The translations under genes were made by a program, and so were the position numbers. A stretch of 64,000 nucleotides of DNA from CAJBVG01 sp943371425 (GTDB lineage Bacteria; Bacteroidota; Bacteroidia; Sphingobacteriales; Sphingobacteriaceae), in contig CALRUR010000003.1 of assembly GCA_943371425.1 (NCBI GenBank), forward strand, positions 186,001 through 250,000, written 5' to 3'. Of the stretch, positions 1 to 9,787 are shown in pieces (the stretch's first letter is position 1; each line of letters opens with the position of its first letter). Below the pieces are notes generated by a model. The model saw only the letters and a program-made list of their open reading frames with translations. It was not told the DNA's origin and searched no databases.

Positions 1-776
1 GAAATTTCTATATCTGATTCTAGGTTATCTTTTATTAAACTATAAAAGGTTTCAACTTGTGCTGCAAATGGTACAAGAATAGCAATATTATGAGTATCAC
101 TATTAAAGTCATCAATTATACTTATAATGTCGTTAATTTGATTATCCGCTCCCCAACCTAAGTTCACTTTCATAATTGGCTTTAAGCCAGTTTGTCTTGC
201 ACCAATAATTGTATTATGTGGTATTAAGAAATTCGGAAATACTGACCTTGTAAACTCTAAAATTTCTCTCGAGTTTCTGAAATTCCTGTTTAGTGTAATT
301 TCTTCGTTAACATTAAATCGTTTATCAACTGAAAACCAATTTAATAATTCTTTGAGATTTTCATTAGATAGATACATACTTTGTCTTTCGTCTGCACCAT
401 AACTTAGTTTATTAGTATAGTTGAAAAAGCGTTGAAATTTATCTATATCAATGTCTTGACCTTCATCTATTATTATTTCTTCGTAATCAGTAGCGTTGTG
501 TGTTAACCACCAAAATACTCTATCAATATTTTCTGCTGCATCTTCATCTTGGCTTTTAGCAGTAGCTCTTAAATAATGTTCCAATGTTTTTGTGTATGTT
601 AATAGTAAGCTATTACAAACACCTGTTGAGTGATTTCTAATATGTCTCCATAAACAAACTACGCTTTTCCCTGTTCCTGGACCTCCTGACAATGCTAAAG
701 GGCTTGTTTCGTCAACAGCTCTTTGTTGGTCTATTGTTAATGCTGTTATTAACGGTAGATTAAAGTAGTAGGACAT
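1..776 (-). CDS. Superfamily I (UvrD/Rep-like) helicase-type ATPase, C-terminus cut by window edge
   Basis: I translated this from the reverse strand: it starts MSYYFNLPLITALTID with the ATG at 776 and stays open to base 1. About residues 27-36 read LALSGGPGTGKS, a Walker A loop, and about 60 residues later comes IIIDEGQDID, the Walker B/DExQD form of UvrD-like enzymes. A Q-motif-like DQQRAV lies just ahead of the P-loop. The family unwinds nucleic acid with ATP; the substrate here is unknown. The ATG lies 1 bp after the stop of the AlkB-like gene, so the two are very likely co-transcribed. The C-terminal half is missing, so relatives with extra nuclease domains cannot be excluded. Confidence 0.75.
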   Translation of the reverse strand, partial: MSYYFNLPLITALTIDQQRAVDETSPLALSGGPGTGKSVVCLWRHIRNHSTGVCNSLLLTYTKTLEHYLRATAKSQDEDAAENIDRVFWWLTHNATDYEEIIIDEGQDIDIDKFQRFFNYTNKLSYGADERQSMYLSNENLKELLNWFSVDKRFNVNEEITLNRNFRNSREILEFTRSVFPNFLIPHNTIIGARQTGLKPIMKVNLGWGADNQINDIISIIDDFNSDTHNIAILVPFAAQVETFYSLIKDNLESDIEI

Positions 777-777
777 A

Positions 778-1392
778 TTATTTTATTATTCTAAAAGTTA
801 AGTTTATTCTTTCATTGACAGGTTTTTTTGTTTTTGGTATTTGGTGTTGCCAAAAGTGTTGTAGCTCACCTAACATAATTAGAAGGCTACCATGTGATAA
901 TTCTATAGATATTTTCTCTTTAGTTTGAATATGTCTCATTTGAAATTCACGTGTAGCTCCAAAATTCACAGAAGCTATAATTGGATTTTTTCCAAGTTCC
1001 TTTTCGGCATCAGTGTGCCAAGAAATTGAATCATTTCCGTTTCGATAACGATTTAGTAAAACGCTATTGAATAAAGCATCTGCTTTGGTTTCTACTTTTC
1101 GCTTAATTTCAAGTAACTCTTGAGTCCAAAGTTGTGGTTGCAAAGTAATTCCCGAAAATGTGTATGGTTTATCGTTATCTCCATACCAAGCTGTTAATCT
1201 TGGAAAAAGCATTTCTTTACCATACATATTCATTATTTCTTGTTTCCAATTAATTGAATTTAGTAGCACTTTTAAATAGTTATCGCTACTTGATTTATCA
1301 AAAAAATTATTAATATGTAAATACTCACCGTTCTGAATTTGTCTCCTTTCGGTCTTAATCTTTGTTGAGTTAAACAAGTCCAATTGTTCCAT
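778..1392 (-). CDS. alkB: AlkB-like 2-oxoglutarate/Fe(II) dioxygenase (alkylated nucleic acid repair)
   Basis: The 204-residue protein carries the AlkB fold signatures: WHTDAEKELGKNPIIASVNF holds the HxD iron ligands, SHGSLLIMLGELQHFWQH holds the distal iron histidine, and RINLTFR holds the arginines that bind 2-oxoglutarate. Proteins of this type remove alkyl groups from bases by oxidation. The reading frame is open 26 codons further upstream (to 1470), but I chose the internal ATG at 1392 (MEQLDLF) because homologues start close to there and the extension MLSYVLARFASK looks like translated spacer. The helicase-like gene follows 1 bp after the stop, suggesting a small nucleic-acid repair or defence pair. 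Confidence 0.85.
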   Translation of the reverse strand: MEQLDLFNSTKIKTERRQIQNGEYLHINNFFDKSSSDNYLKVLLNSINWKQEIMNMYGKEMLFPRLTAWYGDNDKPYTFSGITLQPQLWTQELLEIKRKVETKADALFNSVLLNRYRNGNDSISWHTDAEKELGKNPIIASVNFGATREFQMRHIQTKEKISIELSHGSLLIMLGELQHFWQHQIPKTKKPVNERINLTFRIIK

Positions 1393-1921
1393 TTTCGAAT
1401 TTACGTTTTTTTGTATTGAAAAAATCAAGGCTATTTTGCTTGCGAAGCGGGCAAGCACATAACTGAGCAAGCTAATTAGCCTGAATGTCTGGTTGTCAGA
1501 TTATTTTCAACGTCTATTTTGTTAAGTGACTTAATATTTTTTAGTATTGGAAGTAATTCTCGGCTAACATATACAATATACCAAAATCTAAATTTAATTT
1601 GATGTATTGTTGAAATAATCAGCTATTTAAGTAAACTACTAATATCTGTAATAAATTAGAGAAATTAAATAAGTAGATGTAAAAAAAATTATTTAAGAAT
1701 TATGGGTTAAGCTTGTATTAACTTTTGGGCCTATAAATGCTACCGGCCTTCCTCCTCAAACACATTATTAACCCTCGGCTGTTTTACCCAGACGCTAAAA
1801 GGGAAGAAGAAGACAAGCAGCATTTCACCACCGAATTTAAATAGATTACTCGATTTTTGAGTTTCAACTGATTTGAGTGCATTTGCACTATTACAAATGT
1901 GCCACCAGATTCATTGGCTTA
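1393..1921. other. Intergenic spacer in the accessory region
   Basis: No convincing gene is seen. A short hairpin (GCTTGC, 7 nt, GCAAGC) lies near 1440-1457. A 35-codon plus-strand frame at 1737-1844 (MLPAFLLKHIINPRLF...) lies in sequence visibly richer in C than its surroundings and may be the remnant of a displaced gene, but nothing supports expression. At 1888-1902 the minus strand reads GGCACATTTGTAATAG, close to a motif in the palindromic spacer at 14,921-14,950. Confidence 0.5.
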
Positions 1922-4900
1922 TTATTCATTGATGTCTGGTTCTGCTGCAATACTTAATTTTGAATCATCAGGTTCAGGATATATTTTTATATCGTTGTTT
2001 TTTGATTTTTGCGTTCCAAAATCTACTTTCGGCAAACTGTTCACAATGTCAACGGTCTGAACACTTACATTGATAATGCTTAACAACAAGTCTAAAATAT
2101 AACGTGGATTTCCTACTTCTTTTGCCCAATCGTTTGGGTCATTTGTGATGCCACTACCTTCTCCTTTTGAATTTAAGTCTGTAGTTACACGGTAACGTTC
2201 CATAATCCATTCTATAGCACTTTTGCCATTAACTAGATATTCATAAGCCTTTGCAGGAATATTACTGACTGTTATCTTGCTATTGTAATGAATGGTTTCT
2301 TTTTGGTCTTTCTTTGGAAAGCGCATTTTATCTACCGTGTAAGACTTGCCATCATCACCTGTTACGTTTACATCAGGAGAAGGAGCAACGGTTTCATAAT
2401 TCAAATGCAGTTCTGCTAATTTTCTACCTGCTTTACTGAATGCCCAAAAATCTGATACTGTATCTACCAATGGTAAGCGGGGTAACATTTTCTTTAAATC
2501 GGTTGCAAATGTTTCTCTGTATTCGATACTGTGTAAAAAGCCATATACATAATAAAAAATATCTTCTTTGGTTACGGTTTTGCCGTATTGCTGTTTGGCT
2601 CTATCTAAAATGAAATCGCTAATGGTATCTCTGCGTATATACCTCTGACTTTCATCACCATCAAACAATCCTTTTTGTTGTAATTTATTTTCTTCGTAGT
2701 AATAAAGCGGGAAGGATTGATTTGCAAAAACTAATTGGTATTCAGAATATGTATCTGAAATAATTGCTGAAAATTCTTTACTCGAACCAACATTGATACA
2801 AGATATTACTACGTTTTTATGCTTAGACGTTGGAAATATTTGAGACCAAATACTTGGACTTTCTATAAAAGGTCTATCATAGTAAAGCCATTCTTTTGTA
2901 TAAGGACGATACAAGCATTGAACTAATTCTTGTTCTTTAAATGAATGTTGAATAGTTTTTGAAATATCCTTTCTTAATGCTCTTGTCCAACTTATTCTTA
3001 AAGGATTTTGGTCGATAAATTCTTCAACTTCTAACTTGGTATTCTTTTGTTTTGCTATTGCGAAAGCATTGCTTTGTTCGTTGAAAAATGCAATCATGTT
3101 TTTCATGTTTTCCGAAAGAGTATTTTTTGAAAAACTCAAAGACCAAGCATCCCTTCCTGTCGCAATACCAACAACGTTTACAATGAATATACTTTGAGTT
3201 TTTGCATTGAATTTTTTCTCAGGCACAATAGGAATAAAATCATCAAATGCATTATTTCGCATACTTAACCAATCGCCATGTTCATTAGGTTCTAAAGTTG
3301 TTAATGACAAATTAGGATTTCCAAATGTTTTAAAGTTCTTAATTATTTTTAGTTTTTGTTCCCGGTCTAAATAATCTCCAATATCATGGTAATGTATGGT
3401 TGCTTTTTCGGTTTTTATATCAGGGTTTTTAACCAACAATGTTATTGAAATAGGAGTACGGCTTCCACTTCCGAAAATTTTGCCGCCTTCCTTTCTGCTT
3501 AATTCGCCACTAGTTCGTTGATTTCCTCTTAAATTAAAAATATAGATAGATGAAAATTCTTTTTCAATTGCTTTACGGAAACCATCTGTACTATTTCCGT
3601 CTAACCATGCACCATTGGAAACAAAACAAATTATCCCCCCTGTTTTATCCAATCGGTCAGTGCTCCATCGAAATGCTTTAATGTAAGCGTCGTATAATGA
3701 CTTATTTAAACCAGCTTTGGATGCTTTGGCGTAGGTGGAAGCGATTTTCGCATCTAATTTTGGATAAGTTTGATTTTGTGCATTATCATTTGCTGATTTC
3801 TGGCCGATTGAATAAGGTGGATTTCCAATAATAATTCTGAGTGGTGCTTTTCTTTGTTTTTCAACTCTGTCAGAGTTTTTCTTCAACATTTCTTCATATT
3901 CAATTTCCCCCTCACTCGTTTCGCTAAGTTGAAATGTATCGGTTAATACAATCCCATCAAAGGATGTGTAGATTTCTTTTCCAACGCCATCATCTGGGTC
4001 GGGTGTTGCATCGTGATATGCGTTTTCAATGTTAATGGCGGCAATGTAATAAGCCAGCAATACAATTTCGTTTGCATGTAATTCATCTTTGTATTTGCGT
4101 TCCAAATCTTTTACATCAATCAAGCCGCTTTGAAGCAAACGCACTAAAAATGTTCCTGTTCCTGTAAATGGGTCAAGAATGTGAATATTTTCATCAGAAA
4201 TAGTACGGTCAAACTCTTTTTTCAGAATATCATTTACAGAATGAATGATAAAGTCTACCACTTCTACAGGTGTATAAACAATTCCCAATTTCTCCACCAT
4301 TTTAGGGAAAGCCGTTTTGAAAAACTTATCATACAATTCAATGATGATGCGTTGTTTGCCTTCTGAATTGTCGATACCTTGTGCACGGGTACGAACTGAA
4401 TCATAAAACTTTTGGAGTGTTTCGTCTTGTTCAGCAAGGTTGCTTCCTTCTTCTAAAGATTCTATCATGCCTTGCATTGCCATAGAAACTGCATTGGATT
4501 TTACAAACGAGTAACCCTCAAATAAAGCGTCAAATATTGGTTGGGTGATGATATGTTGTGCCAACATTTCGATGGCTTGTTCTTCATTTATACTTGGGTT
4601 GATGTTCTTTTGTAAACCGCTTAAAAATTTATCGAAAGCTGTTCTTTGGTCTTTCTTTTCGTTAATGAGATATTTTATGCGTTCAATTTGGCGTTCGGCA
4701 ATTTTGGCCACATCACGAGCCCATTGTTCCCAATATCTGCGGTCACCTACCTTTTCTACCATACGAGCAAAAACCACATCTTGCAGTTGCTCAAATTGCA
4801 TGGCAATTTGTCGTCCAATTTCTTTGCTTGGGTCAGTACCTTCGTAACCGTCACGACTTTTTTCTATCGGGTTTCCATTTCCATCAAAACCGTATTCAGA

Positions 4901-6907
4901 ACCACCAACAATTATTTGATTTGGTCGTTTCTTGTTGAGTTCAATTTTATTTACAGTAGCATTGAAACGGTCGTCATGTGCACGCAAAGCGTTCAATACT
5001 GTCCAAACTACTTTGTAGCGTTCGTTATCATCTAATGCATGTTCGGGTTCAACATCGGCAGGTACAACCACAGGAATAATAATATAACCATATTTCTTAC
5101 CTTCCGATTTACGCATTACACGTCCAACGGATTGAACAACATCAACTTGCGAATTTCGAGCAGAAAGAAAAAGTACGGAGTCCAAAGAAGGAACATCAAC
5201 ACCTTCACTTAACACTCGAACGTTTGTTAAAATTCTACATTCATTGCCTGGAGTTTCTTCCTTTAACCAACTTAACATTTGGTCACGTTGAGGAGCTGCC
5301 ATTGTTCCGTCCATATGCATAGCTTGCACGGTAACCATGTTCTTTTTCTTTTCTTCAGGCAGTGATTCTAAATAATTTTCAGAAGCCAAATTATAACTTG
5401 CTGCTATATTCGTAGAGTTGGCAATGCTTCCACAAAAAGCAACAGCACGTTTCATTGGCCTATCATCGCCTTCAACTTTTATTGATTCATTCCCTAAAAA
5501 TTGTTTTGATAAGGCATTAACAGTGCCGATCAGTTTGGTGAGGTCGTCTGTTTTAATTTCAGCTTCACCGTTAGTAATCATTTTTTGCACCGCAGTTGGT
5601 ACATCTTTATCATTTAGTGTAAGAATAATAACCTTGTAATCAGTAAGCAACCCTCTTTCAACTGCTTCACCAAAACCAATACGATGAATCTCTTTACCAA
5701 AAAATGCTTCATTGTCCATTGACCAAAGTGGAACGTCATTTTTAGCTGCTTTGGATTGTGCCTCCACATCATACAAACGAGGCGTTGCAGTCATGTATAA
5801 ACGTTTCTTCGCTTTTATAAATTCCGAATCGTGAACTTTCACAAAAGCAGAATCATCCATGCCAGTCTCTGTATATCCTGTTGTACGATGAGCTTCATCG
5901 CAAATAATTAAATCAAATTCAGGAAAGCCGTTTTTTAGTAATACTTTTTGTGCTCTGGCAATTACATCAATGGATTGGTAAGTAGAAAAAACTACTGTCA
6001 TTCCATTGTTCGCATTTTTATAATGTTGGAATTGTTTTAAAATGTAATCGGAATCCGTAGAAGCAGGCCAAGCCAAATCAATAGTGCTTGTTAAATCTTG
6101 GTCGCCTGTTGTTCTGTTCCTTGTTATTTCAGGGTCGGAACATATACAAATCGGATTGATTGGCTCATCTGCTTGCGATGACCATTCTTTCAAAGTCTGA
6201 CCAATGAGTGCAATGGAAGGAACAAGAAATAAAATAGTTCCTTTGTTGTCGGTTTGTTTCTCGGCAATTTTTAATGAGGTCATGGTTTTGCCTGTACCAC
6301 AAGCCATAATTAAACGCCCTCTTTCATTTTCCTTAAAATATTCAAAAACCTTATCACGTACTTCAAGCACATGCGGATAGAGTTTTTTCTTTTCTGCTCT
6401 TCCTTTTTCTCCGTGAATACCTTGCTCCAGTTTCTCCCAATCTACGGGAGCATCCATCAAATCTGTTAGGTTAATTCTGGTAACTGGTGGATTTTGATTT
6501 TTTATTGCTTCATATGCATTTGGTCCCCATTTATTGGTGGTTGAAATCCAAAGACGTTGAGCAAAACTTGTTGTTCTAAAACTTTCATCTTTAAATTCTC
6601 TACTCGATGTAGAAAGAAAACTGTCGACGGCAGGCTTGTCAATGGTTGCTGTTTCTTGATAGCATTTACACTGAACAGCCCAAAAGTCATTGTCGTATGT
6701 TACTGCTACAAGATCAATACCTGTATCGCTTCCACCTAGATCTTTCTTACCGGGAAATTCATTCCACAACCAAACATTTTTAAATTGATAAGCGTATTTA
6801 GGGTCAGTCAGCAAGTACGCTTGCATTAAGCGTTCAAAACGGTCGCCTTTATCTCTTTCGGAAAAGGAAATTTTTCTGTATTTGTTTAGTATTTTTATAA
6901 AACTCAT
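1922..6907 (-). CDS. Single-polypeptide type ISP restriction-modification enzyme (nuclease-helicase-methyltransferase)
   Basis: This 1661-residue protein has the domain order of type ISP enzymes such as LlaGI and LlaBIII. An Mrr-like PD-(D/E)XK nuclease lies at residues about 20-130 (GGSDTGIDLVAV with D65, then Q79 and K81 in WAVQCKCY). A superfamily II helicase follows, with Walker A ACGTGKT near 205 and a DEAH box in FDLIICDEAHRT near 335. An N6-adenine methyltransferase has motif I LDPFTGTGTF near 920 and motif IV GNPPYSIG near 1035. The long C-terminal part should be the target recognition domain. One chain would both methylate its site and, when the site is unmodified, translocate and cleave. 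No separate specificity subunit is nearby and none is expected. All motifs are intact. Confidence 0.93.
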   Translation of the reverse strand: MSFIKILNKYRKISFSERDKGDRFERLMQAYLLTDPKYAYQFKNVWLWNEFPGKKDLGGSDTGIDLVAVTYDNDFWAVQCKCYQETATIDKPAVDSFLSTSSREFKDESFRTTSFAQRLWISTTNKWGPNAYEAIKNQNPPVTRINLTDLMDAPVDWEKLEQGIHGEKGRAEKKKLYPHVLEVRDKVFEYFKENERGRLIMACGTGKTMTSLKIAEKQTDNKGTILFLVPSIALIGQTLKEWSSQADEPINPICICSDPEITRNRTTGDQDLTSTIDLAWPASTDSDYILKQFQHYKNANNGMTVVFSTYQSIDVIARAQKVLLKNGFPEFDLIICDEAHRTTGYTETGMDDSAFVKVHDSEFIKAKKRLYMTATPRLYDVEAQSKAAKNDVPLWSMDNEAFFGKEIHRIGFGEAVERGLLTDYKVIILTLNDKDVPTAVQKMITNGEAEIKTDDLTKLIGTVNALSKQFLGNESIKVEGDDRPMKRAVAFCGSIANSTNIAASYNLASENYLESLPEEKKKNMVTVQAMHMDGTMAAPQRDQMLSWLKEETPGNECRILTNVRVLSEGVDVPSLDSVLFLSARNSQVDVVQSVGRVMRKSEGKKYGYIIIPVVVPADVEPEHALDDNERYKVVWTVLNALRAHDDRFNATVNKIELNKKRPNQIIVGGSEYGFDGNGNPIEKSRDGYEGTDPSKEIGRQIAMQFEQLQDVVFARMVEKVGDRRYWEQWARDVAKIAERQIERIKYLINEKKDQRTAFDKFLSGLQKNINPSINEEQAIEMLAQHIITQPIFDALFEGYSFVKSNAVSMAMQGMIESLEEGSNLAEQDETLQKFYDSVRTRAQGIDNSEGKQRIIIELYDKFFKTAFPKMVEKLGIVYTPVEVVDFIIHSVNDILKKEFDRTISDENIHILDPFTGTGTFLVRLLQSGLIDVKDLERKYKDELHANEIVLLAYYIAAINIENAYHDATPDPDDGVGKEIYTSFDGIVLTDTFQLSETSEGEIEYEEMLKKNSDRVEKQRKAPLRIIIGNPPYSIGQKSANDNAQNQTYPKLDAKIASTYAKASKAGLNKSLYDAYIKAFRWSTDRLDKTGGIICFVSNGAWLDGNSTDGFRKAIEKEFSSIYIFNLRGNQRTSGELSRKEGGKIFGSGSRTPISITLLVKNPDIKTEKATIHYHDIGDYLDREQKLKIIKNFKTFGNPNLSLTTLEPNEHGDWLSMRNNAFDDFIPIVPEKKFNAKTQSIFIVNVVGIATGRDAWSLSFSKNTLSENMKNMIAFFNEQSNAFAIAKQKNTKLEVEEFIDQNPLRISWTRALRKDISKTIQHSFKEQELVQCLYRPYTKEWLYYDRPFIESPSIWSQIFPTSKHKNVVISCINVGSSKEFSAIISDTYSEYQLVFANQSFPLYYYEENKLQQKGLFDGDESQRYIRRDTISDFILDRAKQQYGKTVTKEDIFYYVYGFLHSIEYRETFATDLKKMLPRLPLVDTVSDFWAFSKAGRKLAELHLNYETVAPSPDVNVTGDDGKSYTVDKMRFPKKDQKETIHYNSKITVSNIPAKAYEYLVNGKSAIEWIMERYRVTTDLNSKGEGSGITNDPNDWAKEVGNPRYILDLLLSIINVSVQTVDIVNSLPKVDFGTQKSKNNDIKIYPEPDDSKLSIAAEPDINE

Positions 6908-7156
6908 TTTGTTTGCTTATCAGTACTCAAAGTTAATATTCTAATTGGTCATTTTGCAAGAAAAACTATTATGATAAAAGACGGTTTATGCTATATTTGA
7001 TAGCAAAATTTCAATATTTCATTTATAGTAATAATCTTTGAAATAGTTTTAAGTTAATTCAATACAATACACGAAACCCTAATTATCACATTTCCTTTAT
7101 TTGCAATACATGCGTCTACCTACTATTATTGATTATTTTTTCATTTATTAAGTAAT

Positions 7157-8512
7157 TTATTGAATTATTATATTGTCAATTTTTGTTAACCATTTGTTAT
7201 AGAAATCAATTGCTGCTTGTCCTTTTGGATGACACTCCTTATGAACAGAAACACCATTTTCAATAGTCGTCTTGCCACCATATTGATGTTCATTTACATG
7301 ATGTATTTCTAAGTCATCCCACCTTACTTCAACACTGCAAACTTGACATCTTTTATTATCTCTATAATAAACGATTTCTCTTTCAAGTTGCCCGTATGTT
7401 CTACTTGTGTCCTTAAGAATAGGATTTAAAATGGCAAACATTTTCTCCGAAAAAAATTTGTGACGGGATTGAATTGACTTAGCGTTTGAAGATTGTGTCT
7501 GAGTAAGAGTACCATAATCAAACCAATAAGCACCAATGCGTTCCTTTTTGTCTGAAGCACTTTTTGCTCGGAAGTCGTCAAATGCTTTTATGAAATTATT
7601 TTGCCAACCCTTTGTATAATCATCCATTAAACTATCAAGCAAAAGAGAAATATGAATTGCTTCATGTGCCTTAAGTTTTGGACCTCTGTAGCCGTCAAAC
7701 AATTCAACTGCTAAGTCCAACATTTTAGAAAATCTTAAAACTTTTGGACTCGTCATATCAAAACCCAAATTGTGATAATAGTAATCGTCTATTGGTTCAG
7801 TTCCAATGTCAAGCCAATTTGCTTTTGTAGCCTCTTCAAGAAAAAGCATCCCCATTTGAGCACATAATTGTCTTACTTCTCCTCGATCTGGATTTGGTAC
7901 TTTTACGAACCGTTTGAAGAAATCATGACCTGGGTATCTCGGCAGTTCTCTTTTACCTCCAAATTTCAAAACAAACTCTGTATATCCTCCTGGCCATGCA
8001 TCGCGCTTCTCTTGAGCGTTTAACGGAAGACCTGCTTGCAAACGGATAAATAAATCTCTTGCTTCGTCTTCGTTATCAGTTGTTACTTTAACAATAAACA
8101 ACTCAGTATTTTCAAATTTGAAACGCAACTTTTGTTCAAGCCCGAGATAGTCGCAATGAGCCCAAGGACAAGGTGCTTGACTTACAAACTTTGGAAATCT
8201 TGCAGCTTTATCATCTTTAATTGGGTCAAATAATTTCAGGGCATTCTCTCCAAACAAAAAAAGTGCATTGATTCGTTGTTGACCGTCTATAATTTCTAAA
8301 TCCTCGCGCTGCATACCAGCAACCATTTTCTTTTTGTGGTGCAAGTAGATTAAAGGTAATGGATAACCTCGAAGAACACTGTCAATTAGTTTTTTCTGTT
8401 GCGGCTCTTTCCAAACTGCTCCTCTTTGATATTCTGGATTAACAGTCAACATTCCGTTGCGTTTCAAGTCCAAAAGGTCTTTGATTTTAATTTTATCTCC
8501 GTTTAATTCCAT
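7157..8512 (-). CDS. DUF262 (GmrSD-N/ParB-like) protein with C-terminal HNH nuclease
   Basis: The N-terminal half has the DUF262 signatures NPEYQRGAVW (about residues 26-35) and IIDGQQRI (about 74-81), a ParB/Srx-type fold that in GmrSD and SspE uses nucleotide hydrolysis. The C-terminus has CQVC...LEIHHVNEHQYGG...CHP, a HNH nuclease with two CxxC-like zinc pairs. This arrangement is found in defence nucleases that attack modified or unprotected foreign DNA; the actual target here is unknown. At 451 residues it is shorter than fused GmrSD proteins. It is separated by 249 bp from the type ISP gene and lies in the same orientation, in line with a defence cluster. Confidence 0.85.
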   Translation of the reverse strand: MELNGDKIKIKDLLDLKRNGMLTVNPEYQRGAVWKEPQQKKLIDSVLRGYPLPLIYLHHKKKMVAGMQREDLEIIDGQQRINALFLFGENALKLFDPIKDDKAARFPKFVSQAPCPWAHCDYLGLEQKLRFKFENTELFIVKVTTDNEDEARDLFIRLQAGLPLNAQEKRDAWPGGYTEFVLKFGGKRELPRYPGHDFFKRFVKVPNPDRGEVRQLCAQMGMLFLEEATKANWLDIGTEPIDDYYYHNLGFDMTSPKVLRFSKMLDLAVELFDGYRGPKLKAHEAIHISLLLDSLMDDYTKGWQNNFIKAFDDFRAKSASDKKERIGAYWFDYGTLTQTQSSNAKSIQSRHKFFSEKMFAILNPILKDTSRTYGQLEREIVYYRDNKRCQVCSVEVRWDDLEIHHVNEHQYGGKTTIENGVSVHKECHPKGQAAIDFYNKWLTKIDNIIIQ

Positions 8513-8770
8513 TTTATAATTGATTTAAGTTGTAAAGTTTGAAGTACGCAATATTTTAATAAAATAACCACTTATATTTTATGGGGGTTGATATTGCTAG
8601 TAGATATATCTATAAACATCATACAGAAAGTAGAACTACAACCTTAGACATAATATATTCGAAGTACTTAACCTCAATTATTGCAAACGCATTGTTACCC
8701 TCGTTTAATTTAGCCTGTTCGAAGCTGTAAAGACTGAATTCAGTGTTAATGTTTTTTTGATTCAGTATTA

Positions 8771-9622
8771 TCATACTTTCAATTTTCTATTTTTAATTAA
8801 GTCCGCTTGGATTGCTTTTAGTTGCATAGGTTTAATAAATATCTCATTTACGATATCAAGGAATAAGTCATGCAACGCATTTACATCATCCTCTGTAAAA
8901 TTATGAAGGGTTATATCATTGTCTGGGTGTGCACCTTGATTTCCTACGTCCTTTATTAGTTTGCTGTTATCGTGAAAAAGATTTGTTAAATCAATTGCCA
9001 AGAGGTTTTTATTTTCTTTTAACCACTCTAATTGATTATATAATGTACTTCCTTTTGCACCTAAAATATCCTTTGCGATTATTTGTAATGCTCGTCTAAA
9101 CAGAATTGCAGATGAAATATATTTTCCATTTGTCATCGCGAACATCGCTTCGGAAACTGAACGCTTTAGTGTTTCGTATTCGTCTGGAATATCCTTGTTT
9201 CCGAAACTTTCGTCTTTGGTCGGAATGGAATACATTTGATAAAGTTCATAATGCGTTTTGCTGTTGTAATTGACCTCCTCATCGTAATCAATATTCTCAA
9301 CAACTTTTCCGTCATTATCCGTTATTACTCTTACTTCAATCAATACAAGTTGCATGAATCTTTTGCCCTTACATCTTGGACACTCAATAAAGTAAGTTAT
9401 GAAGATCGGAAAGCGGTCTTGATTGTAGTCTGAGTATTGATAGCTCCGTGAATGAATTTTCAAAAAAACGTCTCTGTGACAAGAATCACAGAAACCGTCA
9501 AACTCATCACTAAACTCTTCCCATTTTTCAGTTTGGTGAAGTTTCTTATAGTTTTTCTGAATGTATTTATTGAATTCCTCTTTGTTTAATAATATCATTT
9601 TATCTAAGTTAATTTTTTGCAA
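8771..9622 (-). CDS. DUF4145-domain protein with N-terminal zinc ribbon
   Basis: The 283-residue protein has an N-terminal CxxC...CPRC zinc ribbon (CDSCHRD near residue 46, CPRCKG near 80) followed by an all-helical DUF4145 domain (about 150-270). The domain contains SSAILFRRALQIIAKDIL and the tail motif KDVGNQGAHPDND. DUF4145 belongs to the HEPN-like helical proteins and is often seen next to restriction and abortive-infection genes; its biochemical role is not established. It lies between the OLD nuclease and the DUF262-HNH gene in the same orientation. The HEPN-type RNase motif is not clearly complete (no RxxxxH), so nuclease activity is not claimed. Confidence 0.75.
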   Translation of the reverse strand: MQKINLDKMILLNKEEFNKYIQKNYKKLHQTEKWEEFSDEFDGFCDSCHRDVFLKIHSRSYQYSDYNQDRFPIFITYFIECPRCKGKRFMQLVLIEVRVITDNDGKVVENIDYDEEVNYNSKTHYELYQMYSIPTKDESFGNKDIPDEYETLKRSVSEAMFAMTNGKYISSAILFRRALQIIAKDILGAKGSTLYNQLEWLKENKNLLAIDLTNLFHDNSKLIKDVGNQGAHPDNDITLHNFTEDDVNALHDLFLDIVNEIFIKPMQLKAIQADLIKNRKLKV

Positions 9623-9787
9623 TTAATAATCAATTTGGCATTATCTTTAAACCTATACATTTAATATTTTTTTTGTTTTGTATTCGGTTTGTAATAAAAA
9701 GAACAAAAGCTTAAAATAAGTACAAATATTAAGCTAAGTACTGATATAGCCCAAATGCAAATCCAATGTTAGGCAAAGTGACACTTA

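Noticed and set aside
4545..4847. 100-codon plus-strand frame inside the type ISP gene
   Set aside because: The type ISP protein is continuous and has all motifs; the antisense frame is Cys/Ser-rich and has no support.
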